Of a stretch of 64,000 nt of DNA, positions 16,625 to 25,287 are shown in pieces. Source of the stretch: an uncultured Clostridia bacterium (GTDB lineage: Bacteria; Bacillota; Clostridia; Christensenellales; Aristaeellaceae). The notes below the pieces were generated by a model. It made no database searches. It was not told the DNA's origin and saw only the letters and a program-made list of their open reading frames with translations. Location of the stretch: the NCBI GenBank assembly GCA_934675735.1, contig CAKURR010000011.1, positions 28,115 to 92,114 on the forward strand, in the 5' to 3' direction. The stretch's first letter is position 1. The number at the start of each line of letters is the position of its first letter. The position numbers and the translations under genes are program-made.

Positions 16625-18430
16625 ATGAAGAAGATGACTTCCGGCGAATTGCGCAGCATGTGGCTCAATTTCTTCAAGAGCAAGGGCCATGCCGTGATTC
16701 CGAGCGCTTCCGTCATTCCGGAAAACGACCCGACCGTTCTGTTCACCACCGCGGGCATGCATCCGCTGGTTCCGTATCTGCTGGGCAGCAAGCATCCGGC
16801 CGGCACGCGCCTGACCGACGTGCAGAAATGCATCCGCACGGGCGATATCGACGAAGTGGGCGACGCGTCCCACCTGACGTTCTTCGAGATGCTGGGCAAC
16901 TGGTCGCTGGGCGACTATTTCAAGAAGGAAATGATTGCCTGGAGCTGGGAATTCCTGACCAGCCCGGAATACCTCGGCCTTGATAAGGATAAGCTCGCGT
17001 TCACCGTGTTTGAGGGCGAAGGCGATATCCCGCGCGACGAAGAGGCTGCGAATTACTGGATGGAGAACGGCGTGAAGAAGGAGAACATCTACTTCCTCCC
17101 GCGCGAGCATAACTGGTGGGGCCCGGCGGGCCAGACCGGTCCGTGCGGCCCGGATACCGAGATGTTTATCATCAAGGATCAGCCGCCGTGCGGCCCGAAC
17201 TGCTCTCCGGCCTGCTCCTGCGGCCGTTTCCTGGAAATCTGGAACGACGTGTTCATGCAGTATAACAAGACTGCCGACGGCCAGTATGTGCCGATGGCGA
17301 AGAAGAACGTCGATACCGGCATGGGCCTGGAGCGCACGGTCTGCACCCTCAACGGCTGCAAGACGGTCTATGAGACGGATGCGTTCACGAATATCATCGC
17401 GAAGATTTCCGAGCTGTCCGGCAAGCACTATGACGACGACGAGGCGACCACCAAGGCGTTCCGCATCGTGGCCGACCATCTGCGCACCTCGACCTTCATC
17501 ATGGGCGACCCGCGCGGCGTCAGCCCGAGCAACGTTGATCAGGGCTACGTGCTGCGCCGCCTGATTCGCCGCGCCGTGCGCTTTGGCATGGAGCTGGGCA
17601 TGCCGGAGGGCTTCACCGCCGAAATCGGCAAGGTCGTCATCGACCAGTATGCCGAGGTCTATCCGGAGCTCAAGCAGAACGAGAGCTTTGTGCTCGAGCA
17701 GTTCAAGCTCGAGGAAACCCGCTTTGCCCGCACGCTGCGTCAGGGCGAGCGCGAGTTCGAGAAAGCCGTGTCCCGCATGGGCGAGAACAAGGTTATCGAC
17801 GGCGTGGTGGCCTTCAACCTGTATACGACCTACGGCTTCCCGATTGAGATGACCCGCGAGCTGGCGAAGGAGAACGGCTTGACCGTGGACGAGGCTGGCT
17901 TTGAGAAGCACTTCGCCGAGCACCAGAAGAGCAGCCACGCGGGCGCGGAGCAGCGCTTCAAGGGCGGTCTGGCGGACAGCAGCGCCCAGAGCGCGCGCCT
18001 GCACACCGCGACGCACCTGCTCCACGCGGCGCTGCGCCGTGTGCTGGGCGACGAGGTCGCGCAGAAGGGCTCCAACATCACGCCGGAGCGCCTGCGTTTC
18101 GACTTCTCCTTCGGCCGCAAGGTGACCAAGGACGAGCTGGCGCAGGTTGAGGCGCTGGTCAACGAGTGGATTCGGGCGGATGTGCCGGTTGTGATGACCG
18201 AGACGACTGTCGAGGACGCGAAGAAGGAAGGCGCTATCGGCCTGTTCGAGAGCAAGTACGGCGAGCGCGTCCGCATGTACACCATGGGCGAATATTCCAA
18301 GGAAATCTGCGGCGGCCCGCACGCCAGCCATACCGGCGAGCTGGTCAGCTTCAAGATTCTCAAGGAAGAATCCTCTTCCGCCGGCGTCCGCCGCATCAAG
18401 GCGGTTATCGGCGCGAAGCCGGAGGACTAA
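16625..18430 (+). CDS. alaS: Alanine--tRNA ligase, short form lacking the C-terminal domain
   Basis: Charges tRNA-Ala. This 601-residue protein has the class II catalytic core (KGHAVIPSASVIPENDPTVLFTTAGM is spread over residues 16-45), the tRNA-recognition domain and the editing domain, with zinc-type His residues in HTATHLLH (about 460-467) and CGGPH (about 562-566). It stops right after the editing domain with GVRRIKAVIGAKPED, so the oligomerisation/C-Ala (DHHA1-like) region that brings usual AlaRS to about 870-900 residues is missing. The TAA stop is followed by GC-rich non-coding sequence, with no frameshifted continuation. ATG 16625 follows AAGGAG. Regulated by the upstream T-box. CGGPHASH replaces the more usual CGGTH in the editing site. 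Confidence 0.95.
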   Translation: MKKMTSGELRSMWLNFFKSKGHAVIPSASVIPENDPTVLFTTAGMHPLVPYLLGSKHPAGTRLTDVQKCIRTGDIDEVGDASHLTFFEMLGNWSLGDYFKKEMIAWSWEFLTSPEYLGLDKDKLAFTVFEGEGDIPRDEEAANYWMENGVKKENIYFLPREHNWWGPAGQTGPCGPDTEMFIIKDQPPCGPNCSPACSCGRFLEIWNDVFMQYNKTADGQYVPMAKKNVDTGMGLERTVCTLNGCKTVYETDAFTNIIAKISELSGKHYDDDEATTKAFRIVADHLRTSTFIMGDPRGVSPSNVDQGYVLRRLIRRAVRFGMELGMPEGFTAEIGKVVIDQYAEVYPELKQNESFVLEQFKLEETRFARTLRQGEREFEKAVSRMGENKVIDGVVAFNLYTTYGFPIEMTRELAKENGLTVDEAGFEKHFAEHQKSSHAGAEQRFKGGLADSSAQSARLHTATHLLHAALRRVLGDEVAQKGSNITPERLRFDFSFGRKVTKDELAQVEALVNEWIRADVPVVMTETTVEDAKKEGAIGLFESKYGERVRMYTMGEYSKEICGGPHASHTGELVSFKILKEESSSAGVRRIKAVIGAKPED

Positions 18431-18529
18431 GGCCGCCTGAGGCGGCGCACACATCCGACGACAGTTTTGCATAGGCTCTGCCTGCGCGCACGCGGCCGAA
18501 GGATGAGCACGTAACAGAATAAGCAAAAC

Positions 18530-18564
18530 GGCGCTTTCCCGCACAAAATCGGGAGAGCGCCTTC
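18530..18564 (+). terminator. Terminator after alaS
   Basis: GGCGCTTTCCCG pairs with CGGGAGAGCGCC around an 8-nt loop and is followed by TTCTTTG. Confidence 0.75.
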
Positions 18565-18581
18565 TTTGATTTTCATGTGGG

Positions 18582-18642
18582 AAGGCCGGAAACCTCAGGT
18601 TTCCGGTGGGGGGTTGGGGCAACGCACCAATCGTTCCCCGTT
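18582..18642. repeat. Two-hairpin intergenic element (family A, copy 3)
   Basis: CCGGAAACCT/AGGTTTCCGG, then TTGGGGCAACGCACCAA (second stem degraded), then GTTCCCCG directly abutting the next stop codon. Confidence 0.72.
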
Positions 18643-19125
18643 TTACACCTTCTCAAAAGCAATCCGTTCTGCGCCGTCGGCAATGTGGATGATGCCGCAG
18701 CGCGTGAAGCCGTTTTTCAAAATGACATGCTGCATGATGGCGTTGTCGCGGTGGGTGTCGATGCGCAGATGCTTTGTCGTCTGCTCGCAGTAGGCGACGA
18801 TTTGGCTCAGCAGACCGTGCACCTGCCCGTCTCCCGCGACGGCGTGAATCGTGCCGTAGGGCGCGTCGGAGAGCCATGCGCCCTGCTCGATGACGCGGTA
18901 GGTCGGGTCCTCGCCGAGAATGAACGCGAAAACGCCGTGGATTTCGCCGTTCTCCCGCAGCACATACAGCTCGCGCGCGGCGATGTGCGCGGCGATATCC
19001 GCTTCCGTCGGGCGGGTCGCGCCCCATTGGTTCGGATTGCCGTGCTGCGCCATAAACGCGCGGGCGTGGGCATAAACGGCGAGAATCCGCGGCAAATCGG
19101 CGGCGGTGGCAAGCGTAATCATCAT
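18643..19125 (-). CDS. GNAT family N-acetyltransferase
   Basis: A 160-residue acetyltransferase-fold protein beginning MMITLATAADLPRILAVY, with the acetyl-CoA-binding region around GDGQVHGLLSQIV and the closing beta strands LRIDTHRDNAIMQHVILKNGFTRCG (a common pattern in clostridial GNATs with an N-terminal RxxxFMAQHGNPNQWG segment). AAAAGGAG lies upstream of ATG 19125. Substrate unknown. A single-gene minus-strand unit, divergent from the decayed regulator fragment to its right. Confidence 0.85.
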   Translation of the reverse strand: MMITLATAADLPRILAVYAHARAFMAQHGNPNQWGATRPTEADIAAHIAARELYVLRENGEIHGVFAFILGEDPTYRVIEQGAWLSDAPYGTIHAVAGDGQVHGLLSQIVAYCEQTTKHLRIDTHRDNAIMQHVILKNGFTRCGIIHIADGAERIAFEKV

Positions 19126-19262
19126 TCCAAAAACACTCCTTTTGCAAACTGCCTTCATGATACGCGGAAAACGGTGAAACGTCAACGCGCAAAACCGATA
19201 AAACGCGCGCCCTTGTATTGTGCGGGGCGAGGCCTTATAATGGGAGCGCGGAGGTGCGCAAG

Positions 19263-19559
19263 ATGAGCAAAATTTTTCTGCTGGAGGATGACCCGAGTCT
19301 GGTGACGGGGCTTTCCTTCGCGTTTGAGAAACAGGGGTATGCCCTGTGCGTGGCAAAAAACGTTCGCGAGGCGCAGACGCGCTGGGAGGAGGAACAAGCC
19401 GATTTGCTGGTGCTGGATGTGGCCCTGCCGGACGGCTCGGGCTTTGATTTTTGCAGATGGGTGCGGCAAAGCTCCAAAGTGCCGATTCTGTTTTTGACGG
19501 CCTCGGATGAGGAGACCAGCATCATCATGGGGCTGGATATGAGCAGACCATCGTCATGA
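19263..19559 (+). pseudogene. Response regulator receiver domain, truncated by deletion
   Basis: Normal OmpR/VanR-type receiver for about 92 residues: acidic pair EDD at 8-10, phospho-acceptor Asp in LLVLDVALPDGSGF, switch Thr and the sequence FLTASDEETSIIMGLDM. Just where GGDDYITKPF is expected the reading jumps to an unrelated sequence and stops. The DNA after about 19540 encodes, in another frame, the end of an ABC ATPase, so a deletion has fused the two genes. The DNA-binding domain and any cognate kinase are gone. Confidence 0.85.
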
Positions 19560-19651
19560 TTACCCACAACCGCGCGATTGCGCAGTCCGCCGACCGTGTT
19601 TTGCAGGTTTCCGACGGCGTGCTCACCGACTTCGGGAGGTGCCGCGCATGA
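19541..19651 (+). pseudogene. C-terminal scrap of a MacB/BceA-type ABC ATPase
   Basis: Reads EQTIVMITHNRAIAQSADRV and LQVSDGVLTDFGRCRA before TGA 19649-19651, which is the H-loop and tail of an ABC ATPase that partners FtsX-like permeases. The remainder of the ATPase is missing. Its stop overlaps the following start (ATGA), the original operon junction. Confidence 0.85.
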
Positions 19652-19938
19652 AAAGCTATCTGGGCTTAATCCCGATTTCGGCAAAAGCGCGCAGTCGGCA
19701 AAACCGCATGACTATCCTGTGCATCGTGCTGGCGGTGCTGATGGTGAGCTGGAGCATTTGCGGGCTGCTGCACTACGGCATCGGCGGCGAGTTTGAAACC
19801 ATGCCCGTGTTTGCGCTCAGTCCGGTGGGGCTGGTCTGCGGCGTGCTGACGGTGCTGCTGGCGGCACTCGTTTCGGTTGTCGGCCCGTCCCGCCGCATGC
19901 GAAAAATGGCGGTGACCGAGACCATCGGCGAATTGTAA
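19648..19938 (+). pseudogene. FtsX-type ABC permease with its centre deleted
   Basis: Starts MKSYLGLIPISAKARSRQNR followed by the first membrane segment, as in antimicrobial-peptide (BceB/MacB-type) permeases, then passes directly to the last part of such a protein (FALSPVGLVCGVLTVLLAAL and PSRRMRKMAVTETIGEL). At 96 residues it is in frame, but most of the usual several-hundred-residue protein is missing. Together with the two fragments to its left it marks a lost regulator-kinase-ATPase-permease locus. Confidence 0.8.
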
Positions 19939-19998
19939 AATGCGCGGGATGTGTGCTATAATACAGAAAAAACGCGAAAGAAACGGAGGCAGATTCAC

Positions 19999-22356
19999 AT
20001 GGAACCGAAATGGCAGAGAATCCGATTCATGCCCGCTGCGCCGCTGGGCGCGGACGGCGCGCGCGTCACCGGCTGCGAGGCACACATCGCGCTTTCCCGC
20101 CGAGCGGCGGCGGAAGGCATGGTGCTGCTGAAAAACGAAAACGAAACGCTCCCGCTGAAGCGCGGCGCGCGCGTGGCGGTGTTCGGCAAGGCGCAGGCGG
20201 ATTATGTCAAGGGCGGCGGCGGAAGCGGCGACACGACGGTCGCCTACGTCCGTTCGCTGGCTCAGGGACTTCGCATCAAGCAGGACGAAGGCAAAATCGA
20301 GGTCTTTGAGCCGCTGGAGCGCTTTTACGTCGAAAACGTTCGGGCGCAGTATGACGCGGGCGCGACGCCCGGCAAGACGAAGGAGCCGATTCTCGCGGAC
20401 GAGCTGGTGAAACAGGCGCGCGCGTTTACGGATACCGCGCTCATCACCGTCTGCCGCTTTTCGGGCGAGGATTACGACCGAACGGGCCAGCCGCACGACG
20501 GCGACTACTTCCTCTCCTTTGAAGAGGAGCACATGGTCAAAAAGGTGCTTGCGGCGTTCCCGCGCGTGGCGGTCGTGCTCAACACCGGCGGCATGATGGA
20601 TACCCTCTGGTTTAAGGATAACCCCGCCGTCGGCGCGGCGCTGCTGGCGTGGCAGGGCGGCATGGAGGGCGGTCTGGCGGCGGCGGATATTCTGGTGGGC
20701 GACGTTTGCCCGTCCGGCCATCTGACGGATACGTTCGCGTCGTCGTTTGCGGCCTATCCGTCCTCGGCGAATTTCGCGGAATCCAGGCTCTATGTGGAGT
20801 ATCAGGAGGACGTTTTCGTCGGCTACCGCTACTTTGAAACGATTCCCGGGGCGGCGGCTTCCGTCTGCTATCCGTTCGGCTACGGCCTGAGCTACACGAC
20901 GTTCGCGCTGAGCGGCGTGCGCGGCGGCCCGAACGACGCGGGGGAGATCGCGCTGAGCGCGACGGTCACGAACACGGGCAAGTGCGCGGGCAAATACGTC
21001 TTGCAGGCGTATGTCAACCCGCCGAAGGGGCGCATCGCCAAGCCCGCTGCGGCATTGGTCGCCTTTGCCAAAACGCGGCTGCTCGAGCCGAACGAGAGCG
21101 AAACGCTGACAGTCGCGTTTGCGCCGTATGCGTTCGCGACGTATGACGACGAGGGCGCGATTCAAAAATCGGCCTATGTGCTCGAAAAGGGCGCATACGG
21201 CTTCCGCGTGGGCGAAAACGTCCGCGAAACGGTGAACGTCGGGTATCAATATGTGCTGGAGGACGATACGGTTTTGGCGCAGCTGTCGCCCAAATGCGCG
21301 CCGACGCTGCTGCACCGCCGCATGCTGGCGGACGGCAGCTATCGCGAAATCCCGTGCGTGCCCGAAACGCCGCGGGAGGATTGGCGCAAGCTGGAGGGCA
21401 TTCCCGACGAGGGGCAGTATCCGCTGGAAAATCCCGATCAGATTCCGGGGTGCGCATGGATTTCGCCGATGAAGCCTCAGCTCATCGAGGTGGCCGAGGG
21501 CGATTTGACGCTCGACGAGTTCATGAGCCTGCTCACCGACGAGGACATGGTGCGCCTGCTCGGCGGCCAGCCGAACCGCGGCGTGGCCAACACGTTCGGT
21601 TTCGGCAACCTGCCGACCTACGGCGTGCCCAACGTGATGACGGCGGACGGCCCTGCAGGCCTGCGCATCAAGCCCGAGTGCGGCGTGACGACGACGGCTT
21701 TCCCATGTGCGACGCTGCTCGCCTGCTCGTGGAACACGGAGATGGTGCGCGAGGTCGGCGCGGCGGGCGCGCGCGAAGTGCATGAAAACGGCATCGGCGT
21801 GTGGCTGACCCCGGCGATTAACATCCACCGCACGCCGCTGTGCGGCCGCAACTTTGAATATTATTCGGAAGACCCGCTCGTCGCGGGCGAAATGGCGGCG
21901 GCGATGGTTTCGGGCATTCAGAGCGAGGGCGTGGGCGCGTCGCTCAAGCATTTCGCCTGCAACAATAAAGAGACGAACCGCAAGGACTGCGACTCCCGCC
22001 TGTCCGAGCGCGCGCTGCGCGAAATCTATCTCAAGGGGTTTGAAATCTGCGTGAAGAAGGCGCAGCCGCTCACTGTGATGAGCAGTTATAACCTGCTCAA
22101 CGGCCTGTGGGCCAGCCAGAACCGCGAACTGCTGACCGATATTCTGCGCGGCGAGTGGGGCTTTGAAGGCATGGTTACGACCGACTGGTATACCCACGCG
22201 CCGCAGTATACCGAAATCGCGGCGGGCAACGACGTGAAGATGGGCTGCGGCGACGCGGCGCATACCCTCAGGATGATGCGGGAGGGCAAGCTCAGCCGCG
22301 AGAACGTGGTTGTCAGCGTCAGACGGCTGCTTGAAATGATTTTGAAGCTGCGATGA
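19999..22356 (+). CDS. Glycoside hydrolase family 3 beta-glucosidase, permuted domain order
   Basis: A 785-residue enzyme, probably cytoplasmic (no signal peptide). The domain order is reversed relative to usual GH3: the C-terminal alpha/beta sandwich domain comes first (AAAEGMVLLKNENETLPLK at about 34-52, GKAQADYVKGGGGSGD, and the GEDYDRTGQ loop), then a fibronectin-III-like domain (about 300-400), then the GH3 TIM barrel last (TADGPAGLR, GVWLTPAINIHR, LKHFACNNKETNR). The nucleophile is Asp729 in MVTTDWYTH. This order is known from Butyrivibrio and Ruminococcus GH3 enzymes. ATG 19999 follows GGAGGC; a TATAAT -10 lies at 19957-19962. Likely role: hydrolysis of beta-linked oligosaccharides or glycosides. 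Confidence 0.93.
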   Translation: MEPKWQRIRFMPAAPLGADGARVTGCEAHIALSRRAAAEGMVLLKNENETLPLKRGARVAVFGKAQADYVKGGGGSGDTTVAYVRSLAQGLRIKQDEGKIEVFEPLERFYVENVRAQYDAGATPGKTKEPILADELVKQARAFTDTALITVCRFSGEDYDRTGQPHDGDYFLSFEEEHMVKKVLAAFPRVAVVLNTGGMMDTLWFKDNPAVGAALLAWQGGMEGGLAAADILVGDVCPSGHLTDTFASSFAAYPSSANFAESRLYVEYQEDVFVGYRYFETIPGAAASVCYPFGYGLSYTTFALSGVRGGPNDAGEIALSATVTNTGKCAGKYVLQAYVNPPKGRIAKPAAALVAFAKTRLLEPNESETLTVAFAPYAFATYDDEGAIQKSAYVLEKGAYGFRVGENVRETVNVGYQYVLEDDTVLAQLSPKCAPTLLHRRMLADGSYREIPCVPETPREDWRKLEGIPDEGQYPLENPDQIPGCAWISPMKPQLIEVAEGDLTLDEFMSLLTDEDMVRLLGGQPNRGVANTFGFGNLPTYGVPNVMTADGPAGLRIKPECGVTTTAFPCATLLACSWNTEMVREVGAAGAREVHENGIGVWLTPAINIHRTPLCGRNFEYYSEDPLVAGEMAAAMVSGIQSEGVGASLKHFACNNKETNRKDCDSRLSERALREIYLKGFEICVKKAQPLTVMSSYNLLNGLWASQNRELLTDILRGEWGFEGMVTTDWYTHAPQYTEIAAGNDVKMGCGDAAHTLRMMREGKLSRENVVVSVRRLLEMILKLR

Positions 22357-22393
22357 AAGGATAAAATACACAAGAAACCAATTCTGCATAACG

Positions 22394-22421
22394 AGCGGAC
22401 GCGCAATGCGCGCCCCTACTA
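22394..22421. repeat. Short palindromic repeat, family B, copy 2
   Basis: AGCGGACGCGC-AA-TGCGCGCCCC followed by TACT; the same unit occurs near 2305, 34382 and 62099, each time shortly after a gene end. Confidence 0.65.
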
Positions 22422-22507
22422 TGGTGCGGCACTTTTTCTACGAAAAACGCGCCTGTCGATTTTGTGAAAATTTTCGGATTTGCTCGTTCAAAGGGTGAAA
22501 TTAAAAA

Positions 22508-22552
22508 ACAAAGGCCTTCCGTCTTTTTATCGGCGGAAGGCTTTGCTTTTTC
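22508..22552. terminator. Bidirectional terminator between GH3 and MBL genes
   Basis: AAAGGCCTTCCG pairs with CGGAAGGCTTT around a loop containing TTTTT; T-rich on the plus side, A-rich on the left, so it can serve both convergent genes. Confidence 0.7.
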
Positions 22553-23258
22553 AAATTGTGACGCACGAAAGCCCGAGTTTTGTGCCCGCGTCGATGCACG
22601 ACGCGCGGTTGAGGTGCATCATATACACGCGGCTGCGCATCGCTTCGGGTACGGTCTGCGCGATTTGCGCGACGGGCAGGTGGATGTTGCCGACGTAGTC
22701 CGCGTCGGTGGCGTCCATATAGGCGCGCTCGAAAATCGGGTGCGTTTGCAGAAACGCGGCGAAGGTTTCCGTCGTGCAGGTATCCGCCGAGTAAAACACG
22801 CCGCCGCCGTCGGTCTCAAAGACGAAGGAGAAGCAGCGCATGTCGTCGCTGTGTCGGGTCGGCACATAGCGAAGCGAGCGGAAGGACGAAAAGCCCAAAT
22901 CGCCGCCGTCGTCGATAAAGGCATAGGCTTCTTCGCGCACGCCGAACAGACGGAGGAGCGCCGCGACGTCTGCGCGGTAGGCGCTGTCCGCAGGCAGAAC
23001 GATCTGCGGAACGATATGCAGCATGTAGAAGCAGTAGTGGCAGAGCGAGCCCAGCGATCCGCAGTGGTCGCTGTGCAGGTGGGAGAGGGCGACGGTCACG
23101 CTCGAGACGCCCGAAAGCGCGCCGCGGCGGAGCAGCTCGGCAAAGGCGCTTTCGCCGCAGTCGAGCAGAAGCAGGCGGTTGTCCTCCCGCAGAAAGGCGG
23201 CGGTGTTGCCCGCCGCGGTATAAAACGCCGCGCCGCGGCCCAGAAAATGAAGTTCCAT
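22551..23258 (-). CDS. Metallo-beta-lactamase fold metal-dependent hydrolase
   Basis: A 235-residue MBL-fold protein of the RNase Z/phosphonate lyase-like group. The metal motif is HLHSDHCG with ligands His60, His62, Asp64 and His65; later ligands probably are RHSDDMRC, YSADT and the final MMHLNR histidine. ATG 23258 follows GGAGGG; a 97-residue upstream extension is rejected. At 235 residues it lacks the exosite expected of true tRNA-processing RNase Z. Substrate unknown. Confidence 0.85.
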   Translation of the reverse strand: MELHFLGRGAAFYTAAGNTAAFLREDNRLLLLDCGESAFAELLRRGALSGVSSVTVALSHLHSDHCGSLGSLCHYCFYMLHIVPQIVLPADSAYRADVAALLRLFGVREEAYAFIDDGGDLGFSSFRSLRYVPTRHSDDMRCFSFVFETDGGGVFYSADTCTTETFAAFLQTHPIFERAYMDATDADYVGNIHLPVAQIAQTVPEAMRSRVYMMHLNRASCIDAGTKLGLSCVTI

Positions 23259-23398
23259 GCGAATCCCTCCGAAAATGCGGAAATCAAAAAGGCAGAGACC
23301 GAATGCCTTCATCATACCCCGTCGCGCGAAAAAAGTCAAATGGTCGTAAAGAATACGAACGAAACGCGAAAAAAAGAAATCAAAATGCGGAATTTCGG

Positions 23399-23427
23399 TT
23401 GATTTTGCGAAGGCGATTCGGTATAAT
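23399..23427 (+). promoter_or_regulatory. Sigma-A promoter of the phosphonate-type transporter operon
   Basis: TTGATT (23399-23404), 17-bp spacer, TATAAT (23422-23427). Confidence 0.75.
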
Positions 23428-23478
23428 GAGGCGTAGGGTTGAAACCGCAACCGAACAAGAAAAGGAGCAATCGAATTT

Positions 23479-24384
23479 ATGAAGAAGATTTGCCTGTTGC
23501 TGACCTTTGTTTTTGTGATGATGATGGGCGCCGCGGCGCTGGCGGACATGGATGCCGCCGAGCTGAACGTTCAGTTCGTGCCGACCAACACCGAGACTGC
23601 CGACGCGACGACCGCCGAGTTTTCCGCTTATATGTCCGACCTGATGGGCATTCCGGTCAAGATGACCGTTGCCACCAGCTACAACGCCATCGTCGAGGCG
23701 ATGGAATCCGGCACGGTGGACGTGGGCATCATGCCGCCGGCCACCTATGCGCAGGCGCGCGAGATGGGCGTGGCCAAGGCTATACTCTCCACGACGCTCA
23801 ACGATTACGACGAGAACGAGCAGCTGATGCCGGGCGTGCCGGTCGGCAGCTTCAAGGCCGAAGTGCTCGTGCGCGCCGATTCCGGCATCGACGGCTATGA
23901 GGGGCTGGCGGGCAAGACCATCGCCTACCTCGGCGCTTCCAGCGCGTCCGGCTACATCTATCCGGTCGCCGAGATGAAGATGGCGGGCATTGACACCGAT
24001 TCCTGCACTTGGGTGAACATCACCTCCATCCCGAGCGCGATTCTGGCCGTCATCAACGGTCAGGTGGACGCCTGCTTCGTGTTCGAGGGCGCGCGCTATG
24101 TGTTCGCCAACGCCGTGCTCGACGAGAACGGCAATCCGTATGACCTGTACAGCCTGCTCTCCGTGGCGAAGCTGTCCGACGGCGATATCCCCAACGACGC
24201 GATTGCGGTTAACACCCGCCTGTCCGACAACGACGCGCAGGCCGTGAAGGAAGCCTTCCTCAAGATGGCTGCCGACGAGAAGGGCCTTGAAATCATGAGC
24301 ACCTGGAACCACAGTGGCTATGTCGAGGCCAACGAGGCCGATTACGACACCATCGCCCAGTATATCGAGCTGGCGGCGGACTGA
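23479..24384 (+). CDS. phnD: Phosphate/phosphite/phosphonate ABC transporter substrate-binding protein
   Basis: A 301-residue PhnD-family binding protein. The signal peptide MKKICLLLTFVFVMMMGAAALA has no lipobox cysteine. The mature protein begins ELNVQFVPTNTETADATTA; SYNAIVEAMESGTVDVGIMP and GKTIAYLGASSASGYIYP are typical PhnD ligand-loop segments. First gene of a PhnD-C-E-E-type operon. Binds an oxyanion or organophosphonate in the family; the true ligand is unknown. AAAGGAG precedes ATG 23479. Confidence 0.92.
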   Translation: MKKICLLLTFVFVMMMGAAALADMDAAELNVQFVPTNTETADATTAEFSAYMSDLMGIPVKMTVATSYNAIVEAMESGTVDVGIMPPATYAQAREMGVAKAILSTTLNDYDENEQLMPGVPVGSFKAEVLVRADSGIDGYEGLAGKTIAYLGASSASGYIYPVAEMKMAGIDTDSCTWVNITSIPSAILAVINGQVDACFVFEGARYVFANAVLDENGNPYDLYSLLSVAKLSDGDIPNDAIAVNTRLSDNDAQAVKEAFLKMAADEKGLEIMSTWNHSGYVEANEADYDTIAQYIELAAD

Positions 24385-24411
24385 GCGCCAATTCATTGAA
24401 AACGGCATAAG

Positions 24412-24452
24412 GAAAGGGTATTCTTCCCTCGCATGGGGGAGGAATACCGCTT
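24412..24452 (+). terminator. Intercistronic hairpin between phnD and phnC
   Basis: GGGTATTCTTCCCTC pairs with GGGAGGAATACC around GCATGGG. Without a proper T-tract it more likely tunes expression (binding protein above ATPase/permeases) than fully terminates. Confidence 0.55.
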
Positions 24453-24516
24453 TCTGCTGTTTTGAGAAAAAAGACGGATAACGAAAAAGACCAATCGGAA
24501 GCGAGTGGGAAACAAC

Positions 24517-25287
24517 ATGATTACGTTTGACCATGTATCCAAAACCTATTCAAACGGCGTGAAGGGCCTCGTCGATATCAACCTGACCATTCCGGATGGG
24601 GAATACGTCTCCATCATCGGTCTGTCGGGCGCGGGCAAGAGCACGCTGCTGCGCGCCATCAACCGCCTGAACGACGTGACCGAGGGCGACGTCGCCATCG
24701 ACGGGCAGTCGATTACCAGGGCGGGCAAGCGCGAGCTGAAGCTGATTCGCCGCAAGATTGGTCTGATTTCCCAGCAGTTCAATCTGGTGAAGCGCCTGAC
24801 GGTGCAGAAGAACGTGCTTTCCGGCAAGCTGGGGTATTACTCCACCTTCAAGAGCGTGTTCGGCCTGTTCTCCAAAGCGGATTACGCGCTGTGTCAAAGC
24901 GTGCTGGAAAAGGTGAACCTGGCGGAGAAACTGCACGACCGCTGCGACAACCTTTCCGGCGGCCAGCAGCAGCGCGTTTCCATCGCCCGAACGCTCTTTC
25001 AGGAGGCCAACATCATTTTGGCCGACGAGCCGGTGGCCTCGCTTGACCCCGTGACCTCGCAGGAGATTTTGACCGAGCTGAAAACCATCAACCGCACGAT
25101 GGGCAAGACGGTCGTGGTCAACATCCATTCCATCGAGCTGGCGAAGCAGTTTTCCGACCGCATCATCGCCCTGCAGGACGGCAGGCTCGTCTTTGACGGC
25201 ACGCCGGATGCGCTGACCGACGACGTGCTGCGCATGGTCTATAAGGGGGATTCGTTTCTGAAAGATGAGGCGCGGCATGAAAATTAA
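24517..25287 (+). CDS. phnC: Phosphonate-type ABC transporter ATP-binding protein
   Basis: A 256-residue ATPase of the PhnC family: Walker A GLSGAGKST near residue 33, Q-loop ISQQFNLVKRLTV, signature NLSGGQQQRVSIAR, Walker B NIILADEPVASLDP and H-loop NIHSIELA. ATG 24517 is preferred over an in-frame GTG at 24505. The 3' end overlaps the first permease gene by 11 nt. Confidence 0.94.
   Translation: MITFDHVSKTYSNGVKGLVDINLTIPDGEYVSIIGLSGAGKSTLLRAINRLNDVTEGDVAIDGQSITRAGKRELKLIRRKIGLISQQFNLVKRLTVQKNVLSGKLGYYSTFKSVFGLFSKADYALCQSVLEKVNLAEKLHDRCDNLSGGQQQRVSIARTLFQEANIILADEPVASLDPVTSQEILTELKTINRTMGKTVVVNIHSIELAKQFSDRIIALQDGRLVFDGTPDALTDDVLRMVYKGDSFLKDEARHEN

Noticed and set aside
24385..24516. Riboswitch between phnD and phnC
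   Set aside because: Only one simple hairpin is present and no conserved aptamer core is recognisable.
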